Shown here: piece by piece, positions 11,626 to 22,248 of the stretch
How the letters are laid out: each line of letters begins with the position of its first letter
How positions within the stretch are numbered: the stretch's first letter is position 1
Origin: Neopestalotiopsis rosae
Taxonomy: Eukaryota > Ascomycota > Sordariomycetes > Amphisphaeriales > Sporocadaceae
Assembly (NCBI GenBank): GCA_023078685.1
Contig: JALGAS010000001.1
Location: 6,696,001-6,760,000, forward strand
Reading direction: 5' to 3'
DNA: 64,000 bases
The notes under the pieces: model-generated
Databases searched by the model: none
What the model was told of the DNA's origin: nothing
What the model saw: the letters and a program-made list of their open reading frames with translations, nothing else
Made by a program: the position numbers and the translations under genes

Positions 11626-13058
11626 TTTGCCTTCTTGTTCGTCTCCTGTGGTGAGCGGTTGTTGCTCTTGTTGTCTCACTATTGTCGTCGACGGATGCCA
11701 CGATCCATTTCAAACTTCACTTCTTGGGAACTCATTGATTACATTTTATGATACACTTTCACACAATCTAGCTGACCAATCCTCTGAATCGTGAAAATGT
11801 TTGCATCATCATCGACTTTACATGTTTGTTCTACGGTAGAGCTGAACGCCTTCTTCTAACGTCCTTGCATGATTCTTCTACGCTGAGGGAGCGAGGCTGT
11901 CCCTTTGACAATGGAGTGAGGGATGGGCATCTTGATGATAGACTTTTCTCATCAACGGTATTGCCAACAAAATTCATGAAAGAAGGATTCAACCGACCCT
12001 CCGCGTCGCCCTGCATAATCGAGAGGAGGCAGTCCTTGCTTCGCTAGTGGTGACCCTTGCTTGAAACAAAGTGCTGACAGAAGGGATGGGGTGCGGCCGA
12101 CTTCTTGCATTTTGCATGGGGCATGAGCTTGAGCTAGAGCAGAAATCGGGTAATGGTCCTCTGTAGATCCACGTTGCTACAACGCTGCATTCAAGTGATG
12201 TAATCCATTCAGGGAAAATGGTGTTATATTCCAAATCAAGACTATCAACTCCTCAAATGCAATGAAACGTTTCATGATCTTCATAGCACGAGACTCAACG
12301 CGTCATTATACACGTTCTCGCTTGCAGTAGCAGCTATCGAGCAGCAATATTGCTGCTTGCTTCCGCCGTGGCCACGAACAGTCTCTTCATTGGTTCGATC
12401 TCCTGGGAGATGAATGTTTGAATGGTGCCGAGCCGGGGGCCGATAAAACTTGCCGCAGATCTGCCAACTGCCGTAGCCAAACACGATAATGAAATCCCTT
12501 ACGGACGTGAGGAATCTGCATGCTTGTGTAACCAGCCGCTGGTGGCCTCGAAGTTCCTTGCATGGCATACAAGTGGCCAAAGGGAAGCCCAAGATGGTAT
12601 ACCAAGCTCTGGGCGCCATCTTTCTTTTTTCTCCGTTGCGCCTTGCTTGTAAGCAGTAGCCCAGGAGTTCTGCAACTCTTCCCTTATTTGGCCTCGCATA
12701 GCATCTCCATGATATGATGAATATGCAAGGCGGGACTACTGAATCTGGCGTTCATCGGCGGCCGAGGCGATATCGACAGCAGCAGCAGTAATAGCAGCAG
12801 TAGTCGAATCAGCCAGACGATCTCTCATGTGGCCCCCTAAAGCGGCCCCCAAGCCCGGCCTAACCGGGGCACCAGTGTGCTGATTTCCATGTGCTGTATC
12901 GGCCGCATATCCTTTGCACGCACTATTGATGCTCATATGTAGACGCAGGCGACGTGTATGCTCACTGCCAAGTCATCGTCCGTAGGTGGTGAGAAGCTTG
13001 GTGGGGCCTCCATGTCCCCGACCTTGCATTCACCACGTTTGGGAGTTTTTCTTTTTCT
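11626..13058. other. Intergenic region
   Basis: No supported gene. A CAG/GCA-rich patch at about 12775-12800 underlies a 66-codon minus-strand frame (12739-12936, Gly/Ala-rich) that has no recognised motif and no clear promoter. Pyrimidine-rich DNA precedes the next gene's 3' end. Confidence 0.45.
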
Positions 13059-13504
13059 TCATTTCTTTGGCTTCGACGATTTGTCGTATGGGGGCAAATC
13101 TTCCGTCGGCGTGCCTCGAAGCTGGTTCCGCATCTCCTCGGTAAAATGCTTGAAGAATCCCTTTCGTCCCTCGGGCTCTGGCTCGCGCGTCGCTTCTCCG
13201 GGCCGTAAGGGATCGTTGGGGTCGCGGCCGTGCTTGTAGTCTTCGACCTTGCGATGTATGCGCTCGACGCCGCGGTAGAACTGGGGCGATCGAACAAGCT
13301 AAACAGGCATTCCCAAGTCAGTCTCCCGGGCAAGGATATCCGGCTATTTGCGCGTGCTTACTCGTTGCAAGAGGCCCTCCTAGAACACCAGGCGCAAAAC
13401 GTTAGTAGCTAGTTGCTTGATGGACAAACGGTTGGTGGACGTAGCAAACATACCGCCGCAGGGAGAACAATAGTAGCAACAACCCAGATCAGTGGGTTCG
13501 GCAT
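13059..13504 (-). CDS. MRX7: Mrx7-like small mitochondrial membrane protein
   Basis: Three exons on the minus strand, 13454-13504, 13362-13379 (an 18-base micro-exon) and 13059-13298, give 102 residues. The N-terminus MPNPLIWVVATIVLPAA is a single hydrophobic helix, followed by EGLLQRLVRSPQFYRGV and a helical, basic tail ending in KSSKPKK. This matches the fungal family containing yeast Mrx7, a component of the MIOREX assemblies at mitochondrial ribosomes. Donors are GTATGT and GTAAGC and acceptors end CTAG and TTAG. Family assignment rests on the N-terminal helix plus LVRSPxFHRGV-like motif; the molecular role is unknown even in yeast. The tail is charged and likely faces the matrix, by inference. 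Confidence 0.75.
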
Positions 13505-14080
13505 CGTGTCAACAATCAATCAATCACAGTGATACTCAAAACCCTAGAATTGTTATGTGCAAGGGACTTTGCAGAGCACGTTTGGGGAGACTAGAGAGAG
13601 GCGTTGCGATAGAAGTCGTGACGCTTTGAAGGTGCGGAATTCAGCTGCCTGTCAACTGTGGGGAAATTCCGCCACCTTGTTCATTATTAAGCCATTTTGG
13701 CATAATCTGTTATGCTCTTCATAAAATCTATACTCGTTTTGACCACTTTGTACAACACTATGCATTCAATGTTTCTTCTCGCTCATGTAAACACTTTTGC
13801 ACCTTTGCAAGAATCATAATATTTCATTCGTGCACCAAAATGACTCAGAAGGCCAGATCAAGTAAGTCGCACACTCATCTCAACTTATTTTACAACTGGA
13901 TACCATGAACCGTGTAAGCAGATGACCTTGTAAGAACCAAATTGACATTAATAATTTACGCTGGAAATAACTTCCAAAGCGCGACTACGAAGGGGTATCA
14001 TTCTGGTCATGTCTCATGTCGAATCGGCCACCTTGCAACAATAGCCAAGAAACCTCACACATACCTAGCCCTCGAAATCA
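13505..14080. other. Intergenic region
   Basis: Upstream of the Mrx7-like gene and downstream of the zinc-cluster gene. AT-rich with no open frame of interest; nothing identifiable. Confidence 0.5.
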
Positions 14081-16244
14081 TCATTCCATGCCAGTCCTGT
14101 CGTTCCACATGGGCCAAGCCGCGTTCTCTCCCCAATTGTAATAGGCGGGCCCCGCCATCTCGAGCGTACTCTGGAACACAGCTTCAATAGCACCAATGTT
14201 GAAATGAGGGCTCATGTGATCCCATATGTCAATCTCGGGAATTGGCGCCTCGACGGGCATCAGGGTAGTCATGCTGCTGGGTGGCGGCAACGTGGTCAGG
14301 GGTATCCCTCTGGGGAGCCCGCTGAACGGGGTCTGTATGGCTGGAAGCGGGTGAGGATCGCTACCTTCTCGCACGCTGTTCTTGCCCGATTCCTGATTCT
14401 TCGAGGCCGTGGCTTTGCCCATTTCCTGCAATACCCGGTCGGCCATTTCTCCAGTGGACCTCGCCGTATAGAATGTTTCGCCCAGCTGCTTGAGAAGCTT
14501 CGTGTTGGCCTCGAAAGCACGAAGCCCTCGCTCTCGGAACATGGGTATCTGGCTGTAACGCATTTTGCGGTACATGACGCTCAGCGAGAGCGAGACCGCG
14601 TAGGGTATGATTGGTAAATACGATATCCTATTCCGATCGCCAAGGCTGTCACGAACCAGCTCTGTGATCCGGTCTGCTGACAGGGAGCGTCGACTGTTAT
14701 TCGCCCGTGATGGGAGCTCCGATTTGGTCAGCTCCTGGTTCACACGGCAAGACAGGATGGCAACCGCGTGATAGAAGACCTCCACAGTTGCTATGTAACA
14801 TGTCAGCTTGATCACCCAGTAGCATACTACTCATGAGAGGTTGGCCTACATAGTAGATTTTCAGACACCTGGGTGGCGTCGGCATCAATAATGAGTTGTT
14901 CCAGTATTGGCATGTCAATGAAGTCCTTATCCTTTTGTATACGGTAAAGACCAATGACGTCCTCGAGCAGTTTGACGACAGACAAGAGCAGTCGAAACGG
15001 CGGGTTTTGCTGTTTGATGGACTCCTCAAATTTCCAACCAATGTCTCGCTCGTGTACAGTGCATGATCTGCCGTATATGGCCGAGTTGAGACGGTCCAAG
15101 GCCCAAGTACATAGGAACAAAGATCGCAACTCTTCATGGTCGGCCTCGGCCGCTCCCATGTCCACATGCAGTCCCAAGGTCATGAAAATATGAGCTGCTT
15201 TGGCATATATGGCCGTTGGCATGTCAGCCTCCTCGGTACAAGTTGGTTGCATGTACATGGAGAAGAGAAGCAGGATACGGATTAGCAACACACGGTCTGT
15301 GACCACGCCAGACTCCACCGTGGTGTAGATTGCCACTGAGAGTGCAGAGGTGAACTCGGGGCGACTGAGCAGTATTCCATGTGGGTATAGTCTCAGATGC
15401 GGGGTGGCCTGTGAGTTTGCTGCTGCTGCTAGACATATGACTTGCTTGGCCAGGATGGATCCGGCATCTTGGCCATCAGCTAGGGAGACATTGATGACGG
15501 GGTACAGCGGGTCTTGCTTCTCAAGGTAGATGTGCCTCAGAGCATACCAGTCCTGGAGAGCCGGTACACAGCGTTGGGAATGGTTCTGTACTTGATCGAG
15601 TAAAAGACCTTGCATAGTCTGTAATGGTCCGATCAGGGAGGGGGTGGATCTAGGGGCAGCCGCTGATCTAAAATCTTGAGCGGTATTCCGAGACTCCCAG
15701 ACACCCACACCACCCCGGACCGAGAGATCTCGGGCGGAGTGCGGGCTTGTGGCCTCGATGAAGAGGTGTTTCGGGTTAAGATCCCCCACGAAACGAGTTG
15801 CTGCCCGGGGTTGGGATTCCGGCTGGGGCGGAATGGAACCCTGGGACCTCATCTCTGTAGGGGACATGTCAGAAGGCGTCTCGCCGGCATTATGAGAGAC
15901 ACGGCGGACAGGCTTGGTCGGAGATTCCTGATTGTATGTTGGGCTGCTGTCCTCCGGGACTAAGTCGCACTCGTGAACACATCGTTTCTGTGCGCAAAGA
16001 GAAAAGCTATCAGCGGCACAGTAGGTGGCAGCGAGACACGACGGATACGATGGGACCCCGACGACATGACTCGAGGAGTAGTAGATAGATGGAAGAAACA
16101 GAAGACGGATATAAGAGAAAAGTGACCGATCGAATCGATCAAAAAGCCGCATACCTTTCGCTTCCGACACGAGTCACAGGCCTGGGCAACCTGTTTCCTC
16201 TTGAGCGGCAGACCAACCTCATCGTTACCGACAAACTTGACCAT
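14081..16244 (-). CDS. Zn-cluster transcription factor with an incomplete cysteine cluster
   Basis: Three exons on the minus strand, 16155-16244, 14850-15987 and 14081-14790, encode about 645 residues. Residues 1-35 read ...VAQACDSCRKRK-KRCVHEC, i.e. the first half of a fungal zinc cluster (C-X2-C-X6-C) interrupted by intron 1 directly after CRKRK. Beyond CVHEC no further cysteines follow at the expected spacing. RFVGDLNPKHLFIEATS and a long helical middle region (GLHVDMG, LFLCTWALDRLNSAIYGR, with the R/D-rich motif) are characteristic of the fungal-specific transcription factor domain. The C-terminal exon adds VFYHAVAILSCR, MYRKMRYSQIP and a low-complexity end. A nuclear DNA-binding regulator is inferred. 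It is transcribed divergently from the DUF1479 gene. Confidence 0.85.
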
Positions 16245-17288
16245 GGTCCGCGAGTCGCGCGCTCCTGGGATCGGAGCACCGGACGCGCCGTGTAGGAATT
16301 ACCGGTAGGGGGAAATATGCCTGCTTTGAGGAATTGCGAAAACAAGTAAAGATTGAACCAGGGTTTCCAATAACAAAGAGTACTTGATACACACTGCAGG
16401 CTGCGTCACCGATTGATCGAGCGTCCGTCGGCGCAATTGGCATGTGCCCACACTTGATCTCCGTCTACGCGAATTCGGCCTAGAAGCTGGGTTTGGTTTG
16501 GGTCAGACGGGAAGGCGACGCTACGGTAACTACCCTTAGGTCATGTTGAAGCCAAACCAAACGAAACAGACATGGGCAGCAACAGACCATGTGGAGAGGA
16601 GCACGGTTACGGGGACCGGGGGAGCTGCTCAAGACCAGCTGTACTCAGAATTCTCAGCTCTTACAAAAGCGGAGGTGAACCCCGGCTTATATGTCTAAGC
16701 TGGATTTGGTCACTCCGCTAGAATCTCAATTCAGAACCTCCGGCACGCCGCATTTTAAACTTCAGCTTCACATATGCCAATCCTTTCTCGTATGTCTGGA
16801 ACTTTTATTACGGCCGCCATCTACCCGGCACCCCGCCCCTTGGTAATTATGATCTGTTCTAATGTGGACACCAATCATGATGTGTTATTCACTTCATGTA
16901 TCAGGATCCTATGGGATTTCATCTGCATGAGATCATGTTATAGAGATCATGCAATTGAATCGTCGGGATGCCCCAAAACAGTCTGCCAGAATTCTCTCAA
17001 CTCCATCACAGCGGTGTCCTGTGAAACGTAACACCAGGGTTGTATTTTTAGCCCCCATGCTGTAGGACTTTGAAGAGCACGAGACACCAGTCCCAAAAGG
17101 GCCGATCCATTGTTCAGGTTCAGCTCGCTTATCTGTTGTATCATTGTAATTTTTTATAATTTTTTAAAAACACATTTATACTGTTTCTGTCCGACGGAAT
17201 GGTTCTGTTATTACCCCCCTTACGCTACCATAGGTCAATTATTACTCGCAGCCTCATTCCACAACTGCTGCATGTCAGGCTGTTGAAC
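16245..17288. promoter_or_regulatory. Divergent intergenic region between regulator and DUF1479 gene
   Basis: About 1 kb separates the two divergent starts. It contains a perfect 11-bp inverted repeat, GTTTGGTTTGG at 16491-16501 and its complement at 16552-16562. No gene is seen in it. Regulatory function is inferred only from position. Confidence 0.4.
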
Positions 17289-18865
17289 ATGTCGGCAACA
17301 CAGACTCAGACACAAACGGAGGTGAAGCTTCCGCTGTCACCCTCCCAGGGCAAGCGAGAAGGCGATATATCAGACTCCTTTGCCTCCCTGTCTGGCACCG
17401 CCTTTGTTCCTCTTCCCCAGAAATTTCGGGATTTAAAACAGAGGCTGATTCGAGGTCATGAGGATGACGTTGTAGCCAGCTGGGGACGGCTTCTTGAGCA
17501 ACTCAAGATTGAAAATGAGATAGTGGCGAGAGAGGGTCCCAATGCCGTACCCTCGGTCGCCTTTGAGGATTTGGATGACAACCTCGCCGTGCTACGCAGT
17601 GAGCTCAAGAAGAGAGGCGTGGCAGTGATCCGGGGTGTAGTGCCAGAGCAAGAGGCAAGGCAATACAAGACGGAACTAGAGGAATACGTCAAGAAGAATC
17701 CTCACACTAGAGGTATAATACACTCAGAAGCCTTGATACACCTCGCAGCTGTTAACAATCCCTCTAGCTTTCCCTCAAAACGATCCTCAAGTTTTTGAGC
17801 TGTACTGGTCTGCTCCGCAACTAAGAGCACGAGCCCATCCAAATTTGCTCAAGGTCCATACTGCCCTGATGGGACTCTGGCACTTGTCTGATCCAGAAAG
17901 TGCCATTTCCCTCACCCAACCTCTAGCATACGCCGACCGACTGCGCATCCGTCAGCCTGGAGATGCCAATTTTGCCCTGGGCCCTCACATTGACGGCGGC
18001 AGCGTCGAGAGGTGGGAGGAGCACGGCTACGGCCTCGGCAAGGTGTACGACAAGGTCTTTGCCGGCAGATGGGAAGAGTACGACCCGTGGGACGCGAGCA
18101 CCCGCGTTCCCGCCGTGATAGATAACCACGGCGGTCTGGGTGCCTGCTCCATGTTTCGCATGTTCCAGGGCTGGCTGAGCATGAGCCACACTGGGCCGCA
18201 TGAGGGCACTCTGCAGGTCAACCCGTTACTGCGGCTTTCCACCGCCTATCTGCTATTGCGACCATTCTTCCGACCCATTCAGTCATCTGCCGACGTCCCA
18301 CCCGCCGACTTCCTCAGCCAGGATAATTGGGAATTTTGCGGTGAGGAAATGACGAGTGATTTGCAGGGAGCTATCCTCGGCGCTGGACAGGAGTTGAGCG
18401 ACGACTTACACCCGCATCTCGAGCTCAACAGATGCATGGTACATATGCCACACGTAAAACCTGGTGACTTCGCCGTTTGGCATTGTGATAGTAAGTTGTG
18501 ATACGTTTGCCCAATGCGTGCATCTGCTAATTCATAATATAGCTATCCACGCCGTCGACCGGGTTCACATGGGCAAGGGCGACTCCAGTGTATTATACAT
18601 TCCCATCTGTCCCACGACGGAGACCAACGCCAAAGGCCTCAAAAGACAAAGAGAGTGTTTTATCAACGGCACACCTAGTCCCGATTTCCCTGGCGGTATA
18701 GGCGAGAGCCAGCATGTTGACAGGTGTGGTCCCGAGTACCTCAGGTCTATTGCAGATACGGAAGGGTTACGGGCCGCAGGATTTGAGAAGCTTTCACCCA
18801 AGGATCAAGAACCAAGTGGCTCGAGAAGGGTCATACAACAAGCAAATCAGATTCTTGGGTTTTGA
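17289..18865 (+). CDS. DUF1479 (YbiU-type) Fe(II)/2-oxoglutarate oxygenase-like protein
   Basis: Exons 17289-17712, 17768-18490 and 18543-18865 join to about 489 residues; an in-frame ATG at 17199 would add 30. Motifs are those of the DUF1479 family: VLRSELKKRGVAVIRGVV, AFPQNDPQVFELYWS, LGPHIDGGSVERWE, MFRMFQGWLSMSHTGPHEGTLQVNP, MVHMPHVKPGDFAVWHCDTIHAVDRVH. The H-X-D in HIDGG and the distal His in HAVDRVH fit a jelly-roll iron-binding facial triad. No signal peptide is evident, so a cytosolic oxygenase is likely. Introns are 55 and 52 bases with GTATAA and GTAAGT donors. The substrate of the family is not established. The neighbouring divergent regulator could control it, which is inference from position. 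Confidence 0.85.
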
Positions 18866-19825
18866 TTTCCTGAGATCAGCATCTGCATACGTTTGGTATC
18901 GCATCTAGCATACATATTACCAGGGGCCTGCTGTTCGCATTTTGCTGACAGCACCGAGCACTGGAAGGGGAAACTTGATCATTTAGGGAGAGCCTCGTCT
19001 TTTTACTGCCAATCATTGTGTTTCATGACTCTATCATTTCACCGCAGCATTCGTGAGAGGCCCTACATACTATCTTATAGCACACAATCTAGCGCCGACG
19101 CCAAGCAAGTTCACCAGTCCGCCCCACACAAAAGAGACTAGGTTATATGAGATGTAAAGGCCTGAACTGAACAGACCTTGCTTTCTTTTCAACAGCTCTT
19201 TATGATCTGATTGCTAATATTGGCAGAAAGAGGTAAATGGTCAGTACTTTTATTACTACTATCTACTCAGTGGGGACGCGGCAGAATCAGGTGACACCAA
19301 TGCGGCAGTCTGGCCGCCAAATGTCGTACCAAACAGGTACCGGCGGTTTGACTATTTGTAAGCAAGCGTTATGAACCGGCATATCGCGCTTCGTCTCCTG
19401 TTGATTTGAAATCAACATCGTATAACCACTACAATTTGACCAATTTTGTGAGTTTAGGATCTTGTCGGTTACAATCAAATCTGCAGATCCTGAGGTTGTT
19501 CTTGCATCTCATTGGCAGAAGTGACGGCTTTTATTTGATCCAAGTGATACTTTGTGTTAGTGCCCCTGGGCATTATGTTCGGAAGTATTTGATTTACTGT
19601 AGGACTTGCACACACGAATTGATTCAAGGGGAGGAAGAAATGAAAAGCAAAACCGAGCGGTGTGATTAATGAAAGAAGAAGAAGAAAAAGTATAAGATGG
19701 CGGTCACGCCATCACTCTTCACACCATGGAGCCTTCAAGCCAGCACCAACTCATGACTTCAATCCAGTATATGATAATTAACAGCATACTCAGAGTTCGC
19801 CAATAAACATTTACACTCAACAAAT
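18866..19825. other. Intergenic region
   Basis: No frame with coding character. The 150 bases before 19826 include an A/G-rich stretch (gaagaagaagaaaaag) near 19674-19690 and likely hold the promoter of the DUF1993 gene. Confidence 0.5.
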
Positions 19826-20470
19826 ATGACTTCTCTTTACGACGTCAGCGTCCCCATCCTCAAGGAGTCGCTGCAAACAGCCTCGTACATCCTCCGCAAA
19901 GGCCACGAGCACGCCCAGGCCAACAACACGTCCGACGCCGACTTCCTCGGCGCGCGCATATGCGCCGACATGGCGGCCCTGCCTAACCAGATCATGATAA
20001 TGCACGGCGTGGCCGAGCTCTTTATCGAAAAGGTCGCGGGCCGCCAGACCACTTCGTCGTTCAAGGGCGTCCTGTCGCCCTACGATGGCACCGTGCAGCA
20101 TCTCTTCGACCTCTTGGACACGGCGGTCCGGGATCTCGACGCCGTCACCCGCGAGTCTGTGGACGGCAAGGAGAACCTCGAATTCGAATTCAATGTTGGG
20201 CCGCAGGCCAGAAAGGCCACAGCGGCTAATTACGTGCACCGATACAGTGTACCATATAGTGAGTTTTCTCTTATTTTCAGCCATATTGCCGTCCGCCGTA
20301 TTAGGTCTTGAAACTTCTCTCCTCAAGAACATTAGCTAACGACATATTGCACAGTGTACTTTCACCTCAACATGACCTACGCCATTCTCAGACAGCAAGG
20401 CGTTCCGCTAGGAAAGTGGGACTATATGGACGTGTTTGAAAAGTCCTTTCCTCATGCTTCGGCGCAGTGA
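19826..20470 (+). CDS. DUF1993 family protein
   Basis: Two exons, 19826-20258 and 20355-20470, give 182 residues. The N-terminus MTSLYDVSVPILKESLQTASYILRK and later ALPNQIMIMHGVAELFIEKVAG, followed by a helical middle and the exon-2 motif YFHLNMTYAILRQQGVPLGKWDYM, match the DUF1993 family of small helical proteins common in fungi and bacteria (DinB-like fold). The GTGAGT donor at 20259 and ACAG acceptor at 20354 keep the frame, creating a Met at the junction. No signal peptide or membrane segment. Function is not known for the family. Frames on the opposite strand are shadows of its GC-rich codon use. Confidence 0.85.
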
Positions 20471-20899
20471 ATATTCGCCGACTATGAGGTTGACCATGCT
20501 GGGAATGCCGGAAATTTGGGAGCACGTATCTACAATATGGATCATGTAACAACATCTCATTGGACCTCAAAGCAGACATGCCCTGCTGCACTCACAGGAA
20601 AAAAACAATACTCATTCAACAGTGTGATCGAACACTCACTTTGCATAGGAGACTCTTTCACAATTGTATCGTAATTGAGTCAGAGGAATAAAAAGTTTAT
20701 GCACTTTTAAAGACTCAATTGACTCGCAATGAATGGTGATGAAACTTCTTTTGAATAGGAGATTCGTTATCGAGACCCGAGCCCGTTTCTCATATTGCCC
20801 CTCCGAGAGCACTCAACATCTGCCCTGTCCCAAATGCCATGACTTTTCACAAAATAGAAATCGCCCTATGCCCTTGTGCCCCTGCTCTCATTCTCTCCC
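20471..20899. other. Convergent 3' intergenic region
   Basis: Lies between two convergent genes. It carries AT-rich 3'-end-like sequence including aataaaaagtttatg near 20688. No gene seen. Confidence 0.5.
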
Positions 20900-22248
20900 T
20901 CAATCCTTGGTGACCCACAGCCACACGACAGGCTTCTCTCCACCACGTCCAGTACGGCTCATGTCCCAGCCAATCTCCTTGGCCGTCAGCTTGAGGTCGG
21001 CCTTTTCGTCGCCCGAGAACGTGGTGCCCTTGTAGAAGCGGCCCTCGCCGCCCTGCACCACCTCGGTGATGCGGTTCTTCTTGCGCTGCGGGTTGCAGGC
21101 GCCCCAGCCCTTCATCATCTCGGCGATCGTGGTGTTGACGGGCACGTGGTACGCCGTAAAGGGTATGTGGGTGCCGCTGGCCATACGCCAGGGCGGGACG
21201 GTACACTGCAGGACGTGTACCTTGGTGTGTTCGGCGGGGAAGTAGTAGTTGTAGCCGGGCTCGCAGCCCATGCCGCCGGTCGAGTTCTGCATGTTGAGGG
21301 CGGGAGCATCGCCGCGGACCACGGGGTGGGCGGTGGGGAATCGAGAGGGGTCCTGGGGGAAGACCGGGACGGGGTGCTGGTAGCCGTTGGCCGGCATGGT
21401 ATAGACAGGACCGACTCCGCCAGGAGGACCGGGAATGTTCTGACCAAAGCCGTTGGTCATACCTGCCATGGCAAAGCCATCATAAGTACCTGCGGCATAA
21501 CCTGGGACAGGCATGCTTGGGAACCCACCATAACCAGCAAAAGAGCTGCCATGAGGTCCATTGCCATCGTCAAAACCGGAACCGGTGTTCCAGCCACGAC
21601 CAACGTTGATAGCCATTTGGTAAGGGTGTGAGTAGAACTGGGGCGATGGACGGGGCACTTGGGTACTGAATGCCGGAAGAACGGTTATAGGCTGTTGTAG
21701 CTGTTGATACTCACGTCGTGGGCTGCTCGAAGCGCTTGATCCTAAAAGTTGGTGATTAGTATGATTGCGAAATTTTGAATATGCAAAGTATGAATTATTT
21801 CCTGAGTAGGAGTTTTGTCGTAAGAAATAAGACAGATCAATTGGGTTATATGTATTTTAATAGTAGTCGAAACCACTGATGAAACGAGAACAGTCACTTA
21901 CCAGGAGTGTTGTGAATAAGATGTTGGTTGGACCGAGACCGTCTAGATCTCCTAGCTTTGCGCTTGACGATGACTTCGGTATGCCAGAGCTCCTTGTCGT
22001 TACTGTCGTAAAACGAGCCGACGATCACACACGCCCAAGAGAGATCCTCAAAGACCTCAACGTAATGGCCGATGACACACTTGACTGCTGGGTAAGGCAG
22101 TGAAATTGACTGGCGAGGAGAAGCCACTTTCGCAACTCTTGACCAGCCACTTATGACAGGCCCGAGACTGAGAGTTTATGCTTCGACATGTGAGAGTCAG
22201 TATGTACTTTGCGCCGGAGTCCTCGTTGTTGCAGAAGGTCTTGGTCAT
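20900..22248 (-). CDS. Conserved fungal protein of unknown function, N-terminus uncertain
   Basis: The last exon (20900-21741) and the one before it (21902 up to about 22127) are clear: intron donor GTAAGT and acceptor TTTTAG keep the frame and read NTPG-SSASSSPRREYQQLQQ. The central exon reads CVIGHYVEVFEDLSWACVIVGSFYD; the last exon starts low-complexity (Gly/Pro/Met-rich) and ends in a compact segment with EHTKVHVLQCTVPPW, TTIAEMMKGWGACNPQRKKN, GRFYKGTTFSGDEKADL and KPVVWLWVTKD, which looks strongly constrained. Upstream of 22100 the true start is ambiguous: one phase-consistent model begins at 22248 with MTKTFCNNEDSGAK and uses a short GTGGCT-type intron, another uses a 40-base GTACAT intron. 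I recognise no enzyme or binding motif. Confidence 0.65.

Noticed and set aside
14081..18865. Biosynthetic gene cluster around the regulator, oxygenase-like and nearby genes
   Set aside because: No polyketide synthase, peptide synthetase, terpene synthase or precursor peptide is present in the window, and the neighbours are housekeeping or unknown genes.
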